Shown: positions 16,639-25,487 of the stretch, piece by piece
Layout: each line of letters starts with the position of its first letter
How positions within the stretch are numbered: the first letter of the stretch is position 1
From: a bacterium
GTDB lineage: Bacteria > Hinthialibacterota > Hinthialibacteria > OLB16
Assembly (NCBI GenBank): GCA_022072055.1
Contig: JAJVIK010000011.1
Span: 1 to 64,000 of the forward strand
Direction: 5' to 3'
Length of the DNA: 64,000 bases
Notes under the pieces: generated by a model
What the model was told of the DNA's origin: nothing
The model's input: only the letters and a program-made list of their open reading frames with translations
Database searches by the model: none
Translations under genes and position numbers: made by a program

Positions 16639-18297
16639 TTATTGTCTTTCGCGCGTTCTTTCCCGGTGTTTTTCCAGGATCAAGCGGGTCACTCGTTCGA
16701 GCCCGCCCCGGAAGTCGTGCGCGAGCAGACGCGCCCGCATTTCCTCGCGGCGCTCACGATGGTCAAGGAGCTCCCGGACCGCCTTGACCAAGCCCGGATC
16801 GCGGAGGTCGGCTCCAAGCCCCAGGTTCACAAACCCATTCTCCGCGTGACCGAAGGCGTGGGCCATTTCGCGAGCGTTCTGTGCGATCAACAGCGCCGGG
16901 GTTCCCACCGAGGCGACCTCGTACATGGTCCGTCCGCAAGAGGTGACCACCAAATCCGCGCTCTTGAACTCGGTGGCCATCGAGGAGACCTGACGTTTCA
17001 CCTCGACTCGGTCCGAGATCCCGAGTCTCCGGATGTCCGCGAGCAGGCGGGCCTCGGAGTCTGGGGGGTATCCAAGTCCGAGAATCACCACCAGGCGAAT
17101 GCCTCGTTCGCGGATCAGTTCCGCGAGGGCCGCCACGGTTCGGTGGGTCTGGTCGCTGGGGTCCGCGCCGCCGAAGGTCACCACGATGCGTTCAACTTGA
17201 TCGGAAAGCTCCCTCGGAGCGGTGTGCGCGAACTCCTCGCGGAGGCAGTAGTAATCCGGCCCCGAAAAGACATGCGGATAGGGGATCGCGCTTTGATATA
17301 GCGCGTTGATCGTGAGATCGGAATGCGCCATTCCGGGTCCAAGGTCCTCGAATGTCACCACAAAGATGCCGCGCTCCTTGAAGGCGAGCACCTCCTCAGC
17401 GGTGGTGTCGAGGATGTCCAGGATCAGGATATCGGGGTTGTGGGCGAGGATGCGTTCGCAAATCTCTTCACGCGGCGCGGCGGTGTGAGGATAGAAGGCG
17501 TCGGCGACCATCGCCACCGCCTCCGTGTGTTTGTCATCCAGAAAGAAGTGAAGATGATGATCGAGGAGGCGGTTGGCGAGCAACAGCATGCGGTAAACAT
17601 GCCCGAAGCCGATCGGGCGGTTTCCGTCCACGCGAATCGCCAATCGTTTCCGGTCGAGCTGTTTTTCGACAATCCACCAATCCTCGATCCGGTCGATGTC
17701 GATGGCTTCGTCCTGGGACACTTCAAAGACCGCGACATTCTCCCCGAAGCGGCTGGTGGGAGTGACGCAGCGCTTGCGCGAGATGAAGAAGGCTCCGGTC
17801 TCACGGTACAGTGGGGGGAGCAGTTGGCGGTTCACCCGTTTGGCGTAGTTGGGAACAATCTTGCCGTCCTTCTCGACCCAAGAAAGACGGGGGTCGTTGA
17901 CCACCGAGATCAGCGTGTCGATCTCGGGGGATTCCCGCATGCGGCGCATGGCTTCGCGGAGGGTTTCCACTCGCAGGAGCGGCGAGGTGGGCTGAAGTGT
18001 CACCACCAGCTCATGGGCGTGGCCGCGGGCCTCGACCACATCATGGATGACCCCGTCCAGGGTGGCGTCGTCGGTGGCCAAGCGCGCCGGACGGCGATGG
18101 ACCCGGGCCCCGCACTCGGCGGCCACATGCGCGATTTCATCATGGTCGGTGCTGACCACGACCTCCTCAAAACAGCCGGATTCGAGAGCGGTGTGAATGG
18201 CGTGCCAAATGAGCGGCTTGCCCCCGAGTTCGCGGATGTTCTTGCGGGGAATCCCCTTGGAGCCCCCGCGCGCGGGGATGATGGCGATGGCGTTCAT
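16639..18297 (-). CDS. Fusion: CMP-sialic/pseudaminic-type cytidylyltransferase + PseG-like nucleotide-sugar hydrolase
   Basis: 552 residues. Residues 1-230 are a cytidylyltransferase: M-N-A-I-A-I-I-P-A-R-G-G-S-K-G-I-P-R-K-N is the N-terminal signature of NeuA/PseF/LegF enzymes, which activate nonulosonic acids with CTP; L-Q-P-T-S-P-L-L-R follows near residue 95. From about residue 235 a GT-B-like domain starts (R-V-D-G-N-R-P-I-G-F-G-H-V-Y-R), then V-V-T-F-G-G-A-D-P-S-D and a C-terminal V-T-S-C-G-R-T-M-Y-E block, matching PseG, the hydrolase releasing UDP from UDP-2,4-diacetamido-trideoxyhexose. Both steps belong to pseudaminic or legionaminic acid synthesis. The long upstream extension of the frame overlaps citrate synthase and is not coding. 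It lies 14 bases downstream of that gene. Confidence 0.88.
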   Translation of the reverse strand: MNAIAIIPARGGSKGIPRKNIRELGGKPLIWHAIHTALESGCFEEVVVSTDHDEIAHVAAECGARVHRRPARLATDDATLDGVIHDVVEARGHAHELVVTLQPTSPLLRVETLREAMRRMRESPEIDTLISVVNDPRLSWVEKDGKIVPNYAKRVNRQLLPPLYRETGAFFISRKRCVTPTSRFGENVAVFEVSQDEAIDIDRIEDWWIVEKQLDRKRLAIRVDGNRPIGFGHVYRMLLLANRLLDHHLHFFLDDKHTEAVAMVADAFYPHTAAPREEICERILAHNPDILILDILDTTAEEVLAFKERGIFVVTFEDLGPGMAHSDLTINALYQSAIPYPHVFSGPDYYCLREEFAHTAPRELSDQVERIVVTFGGADPSDQTHRTVAALAELIRERGIRLVVILGLGYPPDSEARLLADIRRLGISDRVEVKRQVSSMATEFKSADLVVTSCGRTMYEVASVGTPALLIAQNAREMAHAFGHAENGFVNLGLGADLRDPGLVKAVRELLDHRERREEMRARLLAHDFRGGLERVTRLILEKHRERTRERQ

Positions 18298-18311
18298 CCG
18301 CTCGGTCTGGG

Positions 18312-19436
18312 TCACCGGGGTGGTTCGTATTCGAGGCCCAGCGGGCCGATGTACTCGGCGTCGGGACGGATCAGGCGGTTGTTTTCGAATTGTTCGATGA
18401 CATGCGCCGCCCATCCCGATATTCGACTCGCGGCAAAAATCGGGGTGTACATGGGCACCGGAATTCCCAGCAGGCGGTAAACCCACGCGCAGGGGAAGTC
18501 CACGTTCGGGAAGAGGTTCTTCTCCCGTTTCATGACTGCCTCGATGGCGTCCGCGATGTCCGCGAAGCGGGTGTCTCCGCGCTTCTCGGCCAGTTTCCTC
18601 CCAGCCTCGCGGAGAGAAACCGCGCGGCTGTCGCACTGCTTATAGACACGGTGACCGAATCCCATGATCTTCTTCTTCTGACGGAGCGCGTCCATCACCC
18701 ATGGCTCCGCCTTGTCCACCTCGCCGACCTCCTCCAGCATGGTCATCGCGGCCTCATTGGCTCCGCCGTGGAGCGGCCCCTTGAGCGTGCCGATGGCGCC
18801 GGTGATGGATGAGTGGAGATCCGAGAGCGTGGAGGCGCACACTCGGGCGGTGAAGGTCGAGGCGTTGTACCCATGTTCGGCGTACAGCACAAGCGAGAGG
18901 TTCATCACCGCGACATCATCAGAGTCCGGAACCTTCCCGGTGAGTTGAAGCAGAAGATTCCCGGCGTGGTTGAGATCGGATCGGGCTTCGGGCATGGCGC
19001 GCTTGGCCGACTTGGCGGCGAGAGCGCCAAGGACAAGGGGGGCCTTGGCCAGAAGACGGATCGCCTTGCGGATGTTGGCCTCGCGGGAATTGTCCTCCAC
19101 ATCCGGGTCCCATCCGGCGGTGGCCGATAGAGCGGTGCGGAGCGCATCCATCGGGTGCATCTGATCGGGCAGGGCGCGGATCAGATTCAGGATCGGCTGC
19201 TCCAGGCTCCGCGCCGTATGCAGGTCGCGCTTAAACTTATCCAGCTCCGCCAGGGAAGGGAGCCTTCCCAGAAGGAGCAAATGGGCGGTTTCCTCGAATT
19301 CGCCACGATGTCCAAGCTCCGAGGCGTCATAGCCTCGATAGATCAGTTTGTCGACATCGGAGCGGACATCGGAAAGCGAGGTTCTTCCGGCGACAATTCC
19401 TTCAAGGCCGGGGCTGTAGTGGGGATGGTCATGCAT
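18312..19436 (-). CDS. Citrate synthase / 2-methylcitrate synthase
   Basis: 374 residues, normal for the short bacterial type. Signatures include the N-terminal G-L-E-G-I-V-A-G-R-T-S, the active-site helix S-L-V-L-Y-A-E-H-G-Y-N-A-S-T-F, K-G-P-L-H-G-G-A-N-E-A-A-M with the CoA/oxaloacetate histidine, G-F-G-H-R-V-Y-K, and F-P-N-V-D-F. The enzyme condenses acetyl-CoA or propionyl-CoA with oxaloacetate. A methylisocitrate lyase (PrpB) is encoded 4 kb away on the same strand, so the methylcitrate role is possible, but sequence alone does not separate PrpC from CitZ/GltA. The ATG at 19436 has AGGAG about 14 bases upstream. An intrinsic terminator upstream (19522-19559) insulates it from msrB. Confidence 0.9.
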   Translation of the reverse strand: MHDHPHYSPGLEGIVAGRTSLSDVRSDVDKLIYRGYDASELGHRGEFEETAHLLLLGRLPSLAELDKFKRDLHTARSLEQPILNLIRALPDQMHPMDALRTALSATAGWDPDVEDNSREANIRKAIRLLAKAPLVLGALAAKSAKRAMPEARSDLNHAGNLLLQLTGKVPDSDDVAVMNLSLVLYAEHGYNASTFTARVCASTLSDLHSSITGAIGTLKGPLHGGANEAAMTMLEEVGEVDKAEPWVMDALRQKKKIMGFGHRVYKQCDSRAVSLREAGRKLAEKRGDTRFADIADAIEAVMKREKNLFPNVDFPCAWVYRLLGIPVPMYTPIFAASRISGWAAHVIEQFENNRLIRPDAEYIGPLGLEYEPPR

Positions 19437-19521
19437 GGGGCCGCTGTCTCCTCGTGGATGAGAGTTGTCTTTTACCAGAAAAGGGGGGGGATTCGTAGAC
19501 AGGGTGGCTCTTTTCCCGTCC

Positions 19522-19559
19522 AAAAAAAGAAAAGGAGGAGCCAATGGGCGCGGCTCCTC
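19522..19559 (-). terminator. Rho-independent terminator after the DUF1223-MsrB gene
   Basis: On the minus strand a perfect 8-base-pair stem (GAGGAGCC with GGCTCCTC, loop of nine) is followed at once by CTTTTCTTTTTTT. It lies 41 bases past the stop of the gene ending at 19600 and before the citrate synthase start. Confidence 0.85.
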
Positions 19560-19599
19560 GAGGGTCGGGGTGGGATGTGTGGGGGGAATTGGGAGGGTG

Positions 19600-20829
19600 T
19601 CAGTGTTCGCTTGAGTCCTTTTCAATCTTGTTCAGGGAGACCGAATTGATGCAGTAACGCTTGCCGGTCGGGGCCGGTCCATCCTCGAAGACATGCCCCA
19701 GGTGGGCTTCGCAGCGGGAGCACATCACCTCGGTCCGGCGCATGAAATGGCTGAAGTCGTCCTCGGTTTTCACCGCGCGCTCTTCCATCGGGGCCCAAAA
19801 GCTCGGCCATCCGGTTCCGGAGTCGAATTTGGCATCCGAGCTGAATAGCTCCTGCCCGCAGCAGACACAGGCGTAGACCCCCGCCTCTTTCGAGTTCCAA
19901 TACTTCCCGGTGAACGCGCGCTCGGTTCCCTTCTGACGCGCCACGCGGAATTGCTCCGGAGTAAGCATGGCTTTCCACTCCTCATCGGTCTTGACCACTT
20001 TCTCTGACATGGCGGCGCTCCTTTCGCTCCTCGGTTTCTTTGCGGCGGCTTGGGTCTCAAGATGCGCGGTGACCTCCTCCGCGCCCACCACCTTGAGCGT
20101 GGCGGGACATTGGATGACACCGACGAAAGAGGCTCGTTCCGGTTTGAGATCCGCCGGTAGGGGAACTCGAATCGTTCCCGCCTCGCCGCCATGGGCTGAG
20201 GTGGTCCGGAAGGCCCTCACCACGTTGGCGTGGTGCAGGACCCTGCCGGCGTTTTCCCCGCGCGGCGCCTCGGATGACCGAGTATGTTCGACCAAGGCGA
20301 CATGCAGTTCCAGTGGTCCATTCCATCCGCCGATCCGGTAATTCAAGCGGGCTTCCTTTGAAATGGTTTCGACCTTGAGATGGACCGCGACAGGGCGGGT
20401 CTCGCGCAACGCCTCCTCGATGGCGGACCTTCCCCGCGCGCGGTCCGAACCGACCAACTCGACCGCTCCGTTGATCACCATCTGTGGGGTGTAAACCCGT
20501 CCATCGGAGAGGGCCGCGCCATAGCGTCGCTGGCGCTCCGTGAAATCGGCATGGCTGAAGGGATCCGGCCAACCGAGGTGATTCCAATAATCGACATGAA
20601 ACGAGAGTGGGAAGAGGCGCAGCCCTTTGGTTCGGGCCTCTTCGGCAAGCTCGATCAGGAATTGGTCCGCGGGGGGACAACTGGAGCACCCCTCCGAGGT
20701 GAACAGCTCCACCACCGCGAATGGCGGGACCGTCTCCTCCAGATTCACACCGGTCACCGCCCCCACCAGTCCGGCGGCAAGCAGCACGGGAACGACTGTC
20801 ACCCCGATGAGGTGAAGCTTGAGCAGCAT
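19600..20829 (-). CDS. msrB: Fusion: secreted DUF1223 (thioredoxin-like) domain + methionine-R-sulfoxide reductase MsrB
   Basis: 409 residues in one frame. A signal peptide ([14 protein letters not shown]) is followed by a DUF1223 domain with [15 protein letters not shown] at 41-55, holding a C48-x-x-C51 redox-like pair, and Y-W-N-H-L-G-W-x-D. From residue 274 a complete MsrB follows: zinc pairs C-V-C-C-G and C-S-R-C, G-T-G-W-P-S-F and the catalytic R-Y-C-I-N. MsrB reduces methionine-R-sulfoxide in proteins and needs a thiol donor; the CxxC domain could be that donor in the periplasm, as the thioredoxin-like domain does in Neisseria PilB (inference). Start ATG 20829 has GGGAGGG upstream. A second start with its own ribosome-binding site lies at the domain border (20010). 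Confidence 0.85.
   Translation of the reverse strand: MLLKLHLIGVTVVPVLLAAGLVGAVTGVNLEETVPPFAVVELFTSEGCSSCPPADQFLIELAEEARTKGLRLFPLSFHVDYWNHLGWPDPFSHADFTERQRRYGAALSDGRVYTPQMVINGAVELVGSDRARGRSAIEEALRETRPVAVHLKVETISKEARLNYRIGGWNGPLELHVALVEHTRSSEAPRGENAGRVLHHANVVRAFRTTSAHGGEAGTIRVPLPADLKPERASFVGVIQCPATLKVVGAEEVTAHLETQAAAKKPRSERSAAMSEKVVKTDEEWKAMLTPEQFRVARQKGTERAFTGKYWNSKEAGVYACVCCGQELFSSDAKFDSGTGWPSFWAPMEERAVKTEDDFSHFMRRTEVMCSRCEAHLGHVFEDGPAPTGKRYCINSVSLNKIEKDSSEH
20008..20023 (-). promoter_or_regulatory. Internal ribosome-binding site and start codon for free MsrB
   Basis: On the minus strand AAAGGAG sits seven bases before an in-frame ATG whose end is at 20010. Starting there gives [12 protein letters not shown], a standard cytoplasmic MsrB head, and a 136-residue protein, the usual family length. 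One gene may thus give an exported two-domain protein and a cytoplasmic MsrB. Confidence 0.6.
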
Positions 20830-21035
20830 ATCGAGGACCCTCCCTCTCACGGTCTGTATTTCAACGAACGCCACCTTTACAAGAAACGGGCCAAATTGTT
20901 TTTCAGGGGAAAAGCCTCGGTGGGGACCTTCGGCCATGAGATTCGCGTGGGCAACCCACGAGATTTCGTGGCCCAGATGCCCCGTGGCTCCATCTGGATT
21001 GCCAGGAATTGGGTGGGGAGGCACACTTGCTGATT

Positions 21036-23621
21036 ATGGTAACTCTCACCCCCCCCATCAAATCGCGCCGAATTCCGTTGATCCCGGGCTTACTCTTTGT
21101 CCTTCTGCTTGGTGGAGTCGCCCAATCCGAGCCACTCCTCAAACTGGAGAAAGGGTGGCGCTTTTCTCCCGATCCAAAGGGCGAAGGAGAGCAGCTCGGC
21201 TGGCACCTGCCGGAGTTCGAGGACTCCTCATGGGCGACCCTTGAAGCCGGGAAACGCTGGGAAGACCAAGGCTATCCCGACCTGGATGGGAAGGCTTGGT
21301 ATCGAATCCGGTTCGAGGTCCCCGCCGATTGGAAGGGGGGACCCGCCTGGCTCGTTTTCGGTGGGGTCAATGACGCCTACGTTCTCTACTGCAACGGCGT
21401 TCGGGTCAACTCGTATGGGACTCGAACCTCGCGCACGGTCGCCCAAACTCAGACCATCGCTGAACTTAGCGCCTGGCTCCAACCCGGAAAAACCAACTTG
21501 ATCGCGGTCTGCGTGGATGACTTTGGGGGCAACGGCGGCCTCTGGAGACTTCCCTGCGCGCTGACCAACGCCCCGGCGCTGACTCCCTACTTCATCGGCA
21601 TGGAGACCGCGATGGATTATGAGCACCACGCGCTGGTGGTGGACCTCGATATGGCGGTTTTTGGAAACGATCAGCCGCGCCGCAAAATCGTGGTGGAGGT
21701 CCACGAGGTCCAAGGGGCCTGGAAGGATCGCCGCGAAGTGACGCGCGAGGCGGGGCATCCGACGGAGACTTTCACCTTCGCGCTTCCGGAGTCCGACAAA
21801 GATCGGTCCTACATGGTTCATCCCACGGTCCGCTCGGATGAGGATGGACAGTTCCTGATGCCCCCGATTCCCTCCGAGATCGCGGTGGAATGGAAGGGTA
21901 AGCCAACTTGGCCCGCACCGCACAAAAACCTCAAAGTCTTGAACAACTTTGTGACCGAACTCGCAAGCGGGACCCTTCCGGCGGGTGCGAAGGATCGAAT
22001 CTCATTTCCTAACCCAAGGCGCGGATGGGTGTTCTTCTCGGCGCACGGCAAAGCTGGAGCAAGACTCCCCCAGGCTCCCCGTGCACATTTGGAGAACTCG
22101 ACGGAGCCGGTTCTTTTCCGTCAAGAACCGAACAGCGGCGCCTGGGAGGCCATGCGCTTCCTCTCGGAGGGTTCGCACAGACTCACCGTGGAAACGGACA
22201 GTGAGACCGAGGTCCGGATTCGCGCCATCCCGGAGATTGGGTTTTGTTATTACCCCACCAGCGCGCACATTCCTCAGCATGGTCCTTACGATTGGGCTTA
22301 CATGACCCGGCATGTCCTGTCGAATGTGAATGTGCTCATCACCTCGGGGGGCGCGCCCGAGGCGGAGATCCACGAATGGCTGAAGGAGGGACGGCGCTGG
22401 GTGATCAACACCGGGTTGCCCGGACTGTACACGCCGCCGCCCACTCCGGAGGAGGTCTTTGAAGGCTGGGCGAAGGTCCCCCAGGTTTCCGATCCGAATT
22501 ACGCCGGGATGATCGTGGACGAGTTCATCTTCAGTCGTGACGCTCACTACCCGGCCTGGACCGAGGCGATGGAGCGGATCGTGCGAAGCGACTTCTTCAA
22601 GGGGAAGACTTTCTACGGGTTCTGCAATGACCTCTATCTTGAGCCGGACAGTCGGGTCCGCGCGTTCTGCAAGAAACTGGCGGAGCTCGATGGTCGTTTC
22701 GCGGTGGAAAAATACATCCCCGAACGTCCCACCGAGGAAGAGGCCGCCCAGCTCCTGCGACGGGAACTCCAGGCGGTTCACCGTGGATGGAAGAAGTTTG
22801 TGCCCGGGTGGGAGAAGGTCGGGATGTACACTTTGGGGTATTTCTCAGCCCCTCCGGAAGGGCTGAATGTCCTCCCCTCGGTCAACTACCGGGTCTTCAT
22901 GGAGATGCAGTTTCGCCTGCTCGCCACCGATCCCACCTTCTTCGGGTTGTATGGCCTGATGGAGTACCTGGTGAGCTACGCCGATGAAGAGAATGTCCGC
23001 TGGGCGCACCAGCTCTTCCGGCACTATTGCATCGAGGGCAAAACCGAGCGTCTCTCCCCGGACCCCTATCTCCTCCCGCATCTTGTCAACCCGGATTTCG
23101 CGGATGGGCTTGCCGGTTGGGATGTCGCCATGGCCACCCCTGAGAGTGTCCGAACCGAGGAGATGAAGGATTTTTCGTGGCTCCAGGGGCGCTATCCGCC
23201 GACGACAATCGGCGACAGGTTCGCTCTCCTGCTCCGTTCCGAGGAGCGCCCCAACAAGCTTTCACAGAGTCTGAAAGCCTTGGAGCCCGGAAGGCTCTAT
23301 TCGCTGAAGCTCTTAAGCGCGGACCTTGCTCGGTTGGATCAGAAAACGGAACTTCCATTTCGGATTGACCTGGAGGGGGTGGAGCGAGTCGAGGATCTGT
23401 GCTTCCGAACAGTCTACCCGCACTGCTACTCCCACAACACGGGACCTTTCACGCCCGAGCGCCCAGCCTACTTCAACTACCATCGGCTGGTGTTTCGCGC
23501 AAAGGGAACGGAGGGGCGAGTCACCCTCTCCGACTGGCTGAGCGACACGGAAGCGGGGGGGACCCGGGGACAGCGCCTGGCGCTCAATTTCGTGGAGGTT
23601 CAACCTTACCTCGAACCCTGA
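21036..23621 (+). CDS. Secreted glycoside-hydrolase-like protein with GH2-type sugar-binding N-terminus
   Basis: 861 residues. A signal peptide (I-P-G-L-L-F-V-L-L-L-G-G-V-A-Q-S) leads into a beta-sandwich like the sugar-binding domain of family 2 glycosidases: W-H-L-P-E-F-E-D-S-S-W, then G-K-A-W-Y-R-I-R-F-E-V-P, V-N-D-A-Y-V-L-Y-C-N-G and a final G-G-L-W-R-L-P (to about residue 175). The middle has a possible catalytic barrel with G-M-I-V-D-E-F-I-F-S near residue 495, which could hold an acidic catalytic pair, but I do not recognise the family. Start ATG 21036 was chosen for the signal peptide. It runs divergently from msrB and its end overlaps prpB by 16 bases tail to tail. An outer-surface carbohydrate-active role is inferred. 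Confidence 0.6.
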   Translation: MVTLTPPIKSRRIPLIPGLLFVLLLGGVAQSEPLLKLEKGWRFSPDPKGEGEQLGWHLPEFEDSSWATLEAGKRWEDQGYPDLDGKAWYRIRFEVPADWKGGPAWLVFGGVNDAYVLYCNGVRVNSYGTRTSRTVAQTQTIAELSAWLQPGKTNLIAVCVDDFGGNGGLWRLPCALTNAPALTPYFIGMETAMDYEHHALVVDLDMAVFGNDQPRRKIVVEVHEVQGAWKDRREVTREAGHPTETFTFALPESDKDRSYMVHPTVRSDEDGQFLMPPIPSEIAVEWKGKPTWPAPHKNLKVLNNFVTELASGTLPAGAKDRISFPNPRRGWVFFSAHGKAGARLPQAPRAHLENSTEPVLFRQEPNSGAWEAMRFLSEGSHRLTVETDSETEVRIRAIPEIGFCYYPTSAHIPQHGPYDWAYMTRHVLSNVNVLITSGGAPEAEIHEWLKEGRRWVINTGLPGLYTPPPTPEEVFEGWAKVPQVSDPNYAGMIVDEFIFSRDAHYPAWTEAMERIVRSDFFKGKTFYGFCNDLYLEPDSRVRAFCKKLAELDGRFAVEKYIPERPTEEEAAQLLRRELQAVHRGWKKFVPGWEKVGMYTLGYFSAPPEGLNVLPSVNYRVFMEMQFRLLATDPTFFGLYGLMEYLVSYADEENVRWAHQLFRHYCIEGKTERLSPDPYLLPHLVNPDFADGLAGWDVAMATPESVRTEEMKDFSWLQGRYPPTTIGDRFALLLRSEERPNKLSQSLKALEPGRLYSLKLLSADLARLDQKTELPFRIDLEGVERVEDLCFRTVYPHCYSHNTGPFTPERPAYFNYHRLVFRAKGTEGRVTLSDWLSDTEAGGTRGQRLALNFVEVQPYLEP

Positions 23622-24520
23622 CCCGTGCGATTCCAATCGTCGTAGCCGAGCAGGTCGTAGAGCTCCCGGCGGGTCTGCATGTGGTCAAGCAGGCCGGCCT
23701 GGGTCCCCTTGACGCGGAGCTCGGCAAGGGTTTCTCCCGCGGCGGCCATCATCACCCGCAGGCAGGTCTGGGGATACAGGACCACCCGAACCCCCGCATC
23801 CGCGAGCTCGCCAAGTCCGAGGAGCGGCGACTTCCCGAACTCGGTCATGTTGGCGAGGATCGGAACGGGAAGGGCCTCGGCGAAGCGCGCGAACTCTTCA
23901 AGGCTTTCCAGCGCCTCCGGAAAGATCGCATCCGCGCCCGCCTCGACATAGACCTTGGCGCGGTCCAGCGCGGCATCAAACCCTTCCACCGAGCGGGCGT
24001 CGGTCCGGGCCACGAGCACGAAATCCGGGTCGGTTCGTCCGCTCAGCGCAGATCGAATCCGATCCGTCATGACCTCCACCGGCACAAGTTCCTTGCCGGG
24101 GAGGTGCCCGCAGCGTTTGTCGGCGACCTGGTCCTCCAAGTGGATACCGGCCACCCCCTCGAGGATAAAACTCTCCACCGCCCGGCGGATCATCGCCGGG
24201 CCGCCATAGCCCGTGTCGGCATCACACAAGCAGGGCAGGGAGGTGGCGCGCGCGATCTGTCCCGCCAACCGCACCGCCTCGGTCATCGTGAGCAGACCGA
24301 CATCCGGCAGCCCCAGACCGGCGTTGGAAAGTCCCGCGCCGGAGATGTAGACCATATCGAAACCCGCGCGTTCGACCAGCCGCGCAAGCAGCGGATTGAA
24401 CACACCCGGGGCTTGAACGGTCTTCTTTCCCGCGAGAAGCCGCCGCAGTCGGGTAGTGGGACGGACGTTGGCGGCGCTCACGGCCAGCGGTTCAGTTTCC
24501 GGCCTTCTTGAGCCACTCAT
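23606..24520 (-). CDS. prpB: 2-methylisocitrate lyase (PEP mutase/isocitrate lyase superfamily)
   Basis: 304 residues from ATG 24520; a GTG at 24481 would give 291, and PrpB is usually 290-300, so the start is open. The order of motifs is that of PrpB: L-L-A-G-K-K-T-V-Q-A-P-G-V-F-N-P near the head, Y-I-S-G-A-G-L-S-N, D-A-D-T-G-Y-G (metal site), H-L-E-D-Q and the catalytic K-R-C-G-H. It splits 2-methylisocitrate to pyruvate and succinate, the last step of propionate use by the methylcitrate cycle. No prpD or aconitase gene is in the window. Its start overlaps the sugar-binding-protein gene by 29 bases, so the two are probably co-transcribed. Confidence 0.9.
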   Translation of the reverse strand: MSGSRRPETEPLAVSAANVRPTTRLRRLLAGKKTVQAPGVFNPLLARLVERAGFDMVYISGAGLSNAGLGLPDVGLLTMTEAVRLAGQIARATSLPCLCDADTGYGGPAMIRRAVESFILEGVAGIHLEDQVADKRCGHLPGKELVPVEVMTDRIRSALSGRTDPDFVLVARTDARSVEGFDAALDRAKVYVEAGADAIFPEALESLEEFARFAEALPVPILANMTEFGKSPLLGLGELADAGVRVVLYPQTCLRVMMAAAGETLAELRVKGTQAGLLDHMQTRRELYDLLGYDDWNRTGQGSR

Positions 24521-25421
24521 CCACATTCTCGGCGGTGATCCCCACGGTTTCGAGCGTGATCTCCTTGGGAACCTGCTCGCCCTTGAGGATCTTGAGGGCG
24601 GTTTCGATGGCCTCGGCCCCTCCGGTGGGATAGAGGAAGGTCGCGGCCAGGACCCCCTGTTTGACATACATCATCCCCTCATGGGGGAGGGCGTCGATGC
24701 CCACGAAGAGGATCTCCTTGGCGCGGCCCGACGCCTGAGCGGCCAGATAAGCCCCATGCGCCATCGGATCATTGTGAGCGTAAACCAGATCGATCTTGGG
24801 TAGGCGTGAAAGCGCCGACTCCATCTCCTTGCGGCCATTCGGTTCCAGCCATTTGCCGTCCGCCTCAAAGGGAATCTTGATCTCGGTCCCCTCGATCCCT
24901 TTCCGGAAACCGGAGTTGCGGTCCTGACCGGGGGTGGAGGTCATCAGGCCCTTGAGTTCCACCACCGTGCCCTTGCCCCCCAAACGTTGGGCGATCCACT
25001 TGCCCGCCATTTCGCCGATCAGTTTGTTATCCGCCCCGACAAAGCAGGTGTAATCCTGTCCGATGACCTTGCGGTCCAGCACGACCACCGGAATCCCGGT
25101 CTTGAAAGCCGCGCGGACCGGTGGGGTGAGCGGCGCGGCCTCCAGCGGCGAAACCAGCAGGCAGTCCACCTTCTGGGCCACGAACTCCTCGACATGGGTT
25201 CGCTGGCGCAGGGAGTCGTTTTGCGCATCCTTGAAATCCACCCGGATGTTGTCGTGGGCGGCGGCCGCGCGCTTGATATCGGCGTTCATCTGGACCCGCC
25301 ACGGCTCACCCAGATTGCACTGCGACATGCCGATTACCCACGGATCTTCTTTGGTTCCCGATCCGGCCAGGGCAATCCCGGCCACCATCAGGGACAACAG
25401 CAGAACCACGGCGCTCCTCAT
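24492..25421 (-). CDS. Sugar ABC transporter substrate-binding protein (RbsB-like, periplasmic-binding type I)
   Basis: 309 residues. A signal peptide (V-V-L-L-L-S-L-M-V-A-G-I-A-L-A) precedes a type I periplasmic-binding fold: I-G-M-S-Q-C-N-L-G-E-P-W-R, then V-D-C-L-L-V-S-P-L-E-A-A-P-L-T-P, P-V-V-V-L-D-R, and Y-A-H-N-D-P-M-A near residue 210, the pattern of ribose/galactose-binding proteins. The ATG at 25421 has GGAGAGG close upstream. No permease or ATPase gene adjoins it in the window, so either it uses distant transporters or senses a ligand for a histidine kinase. It lies between a sialidase-like gene and prpB. Confidence 0.88.
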   Translation of the reverse strand: MRSAVVLLLSLMVAGIALAGSGTKEDPWVIGMSQCNLGEPWRVQMNADIKRAAAAHDNIRVDFKDAQNDSLRQRTHVEEFVAQKVDCLLVSPLEAAPLTPPVRAAFKTGIPVVVLDRKVIGQDYTCFVGADNKLIGEMAGKWIAQRLGGKGTVVELKGLMTSTPGQDRNSGFRKGIEGTEIKIPFEADGKWLEPNGRKEMESALSRLPKIDLVYAHNDPMAHGAYLAAQASGRAKEILFVGIDALPHEGMMYVKQGVLAATFLYPTGGAEAIETALKILKGEQVPKEITLETVGITAENVDEWLKKAGN

Positions 25422-25487
25422 CAGACCCTCTCCTTTGAGATCAAAGATTGACTGCCCGGTTTTCAATCCCAACAAGGCGGGACGGCC

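Noticed and set aside
17323-18480. Plus-strand frame opposite the cytidylyltransferase fusion
   Set aside because: No recognisable domain, and it spans the end of two solid minus-strand genes.
18298-18636. Longer N-terminus for the cytidylyltransferase fusion
   Set aside because: The extension is Arg/Pro-rich, overlaps the citrate synthase end, and the conserved family start is M-N-A-I-A-I-I-P-A-R at 18297.
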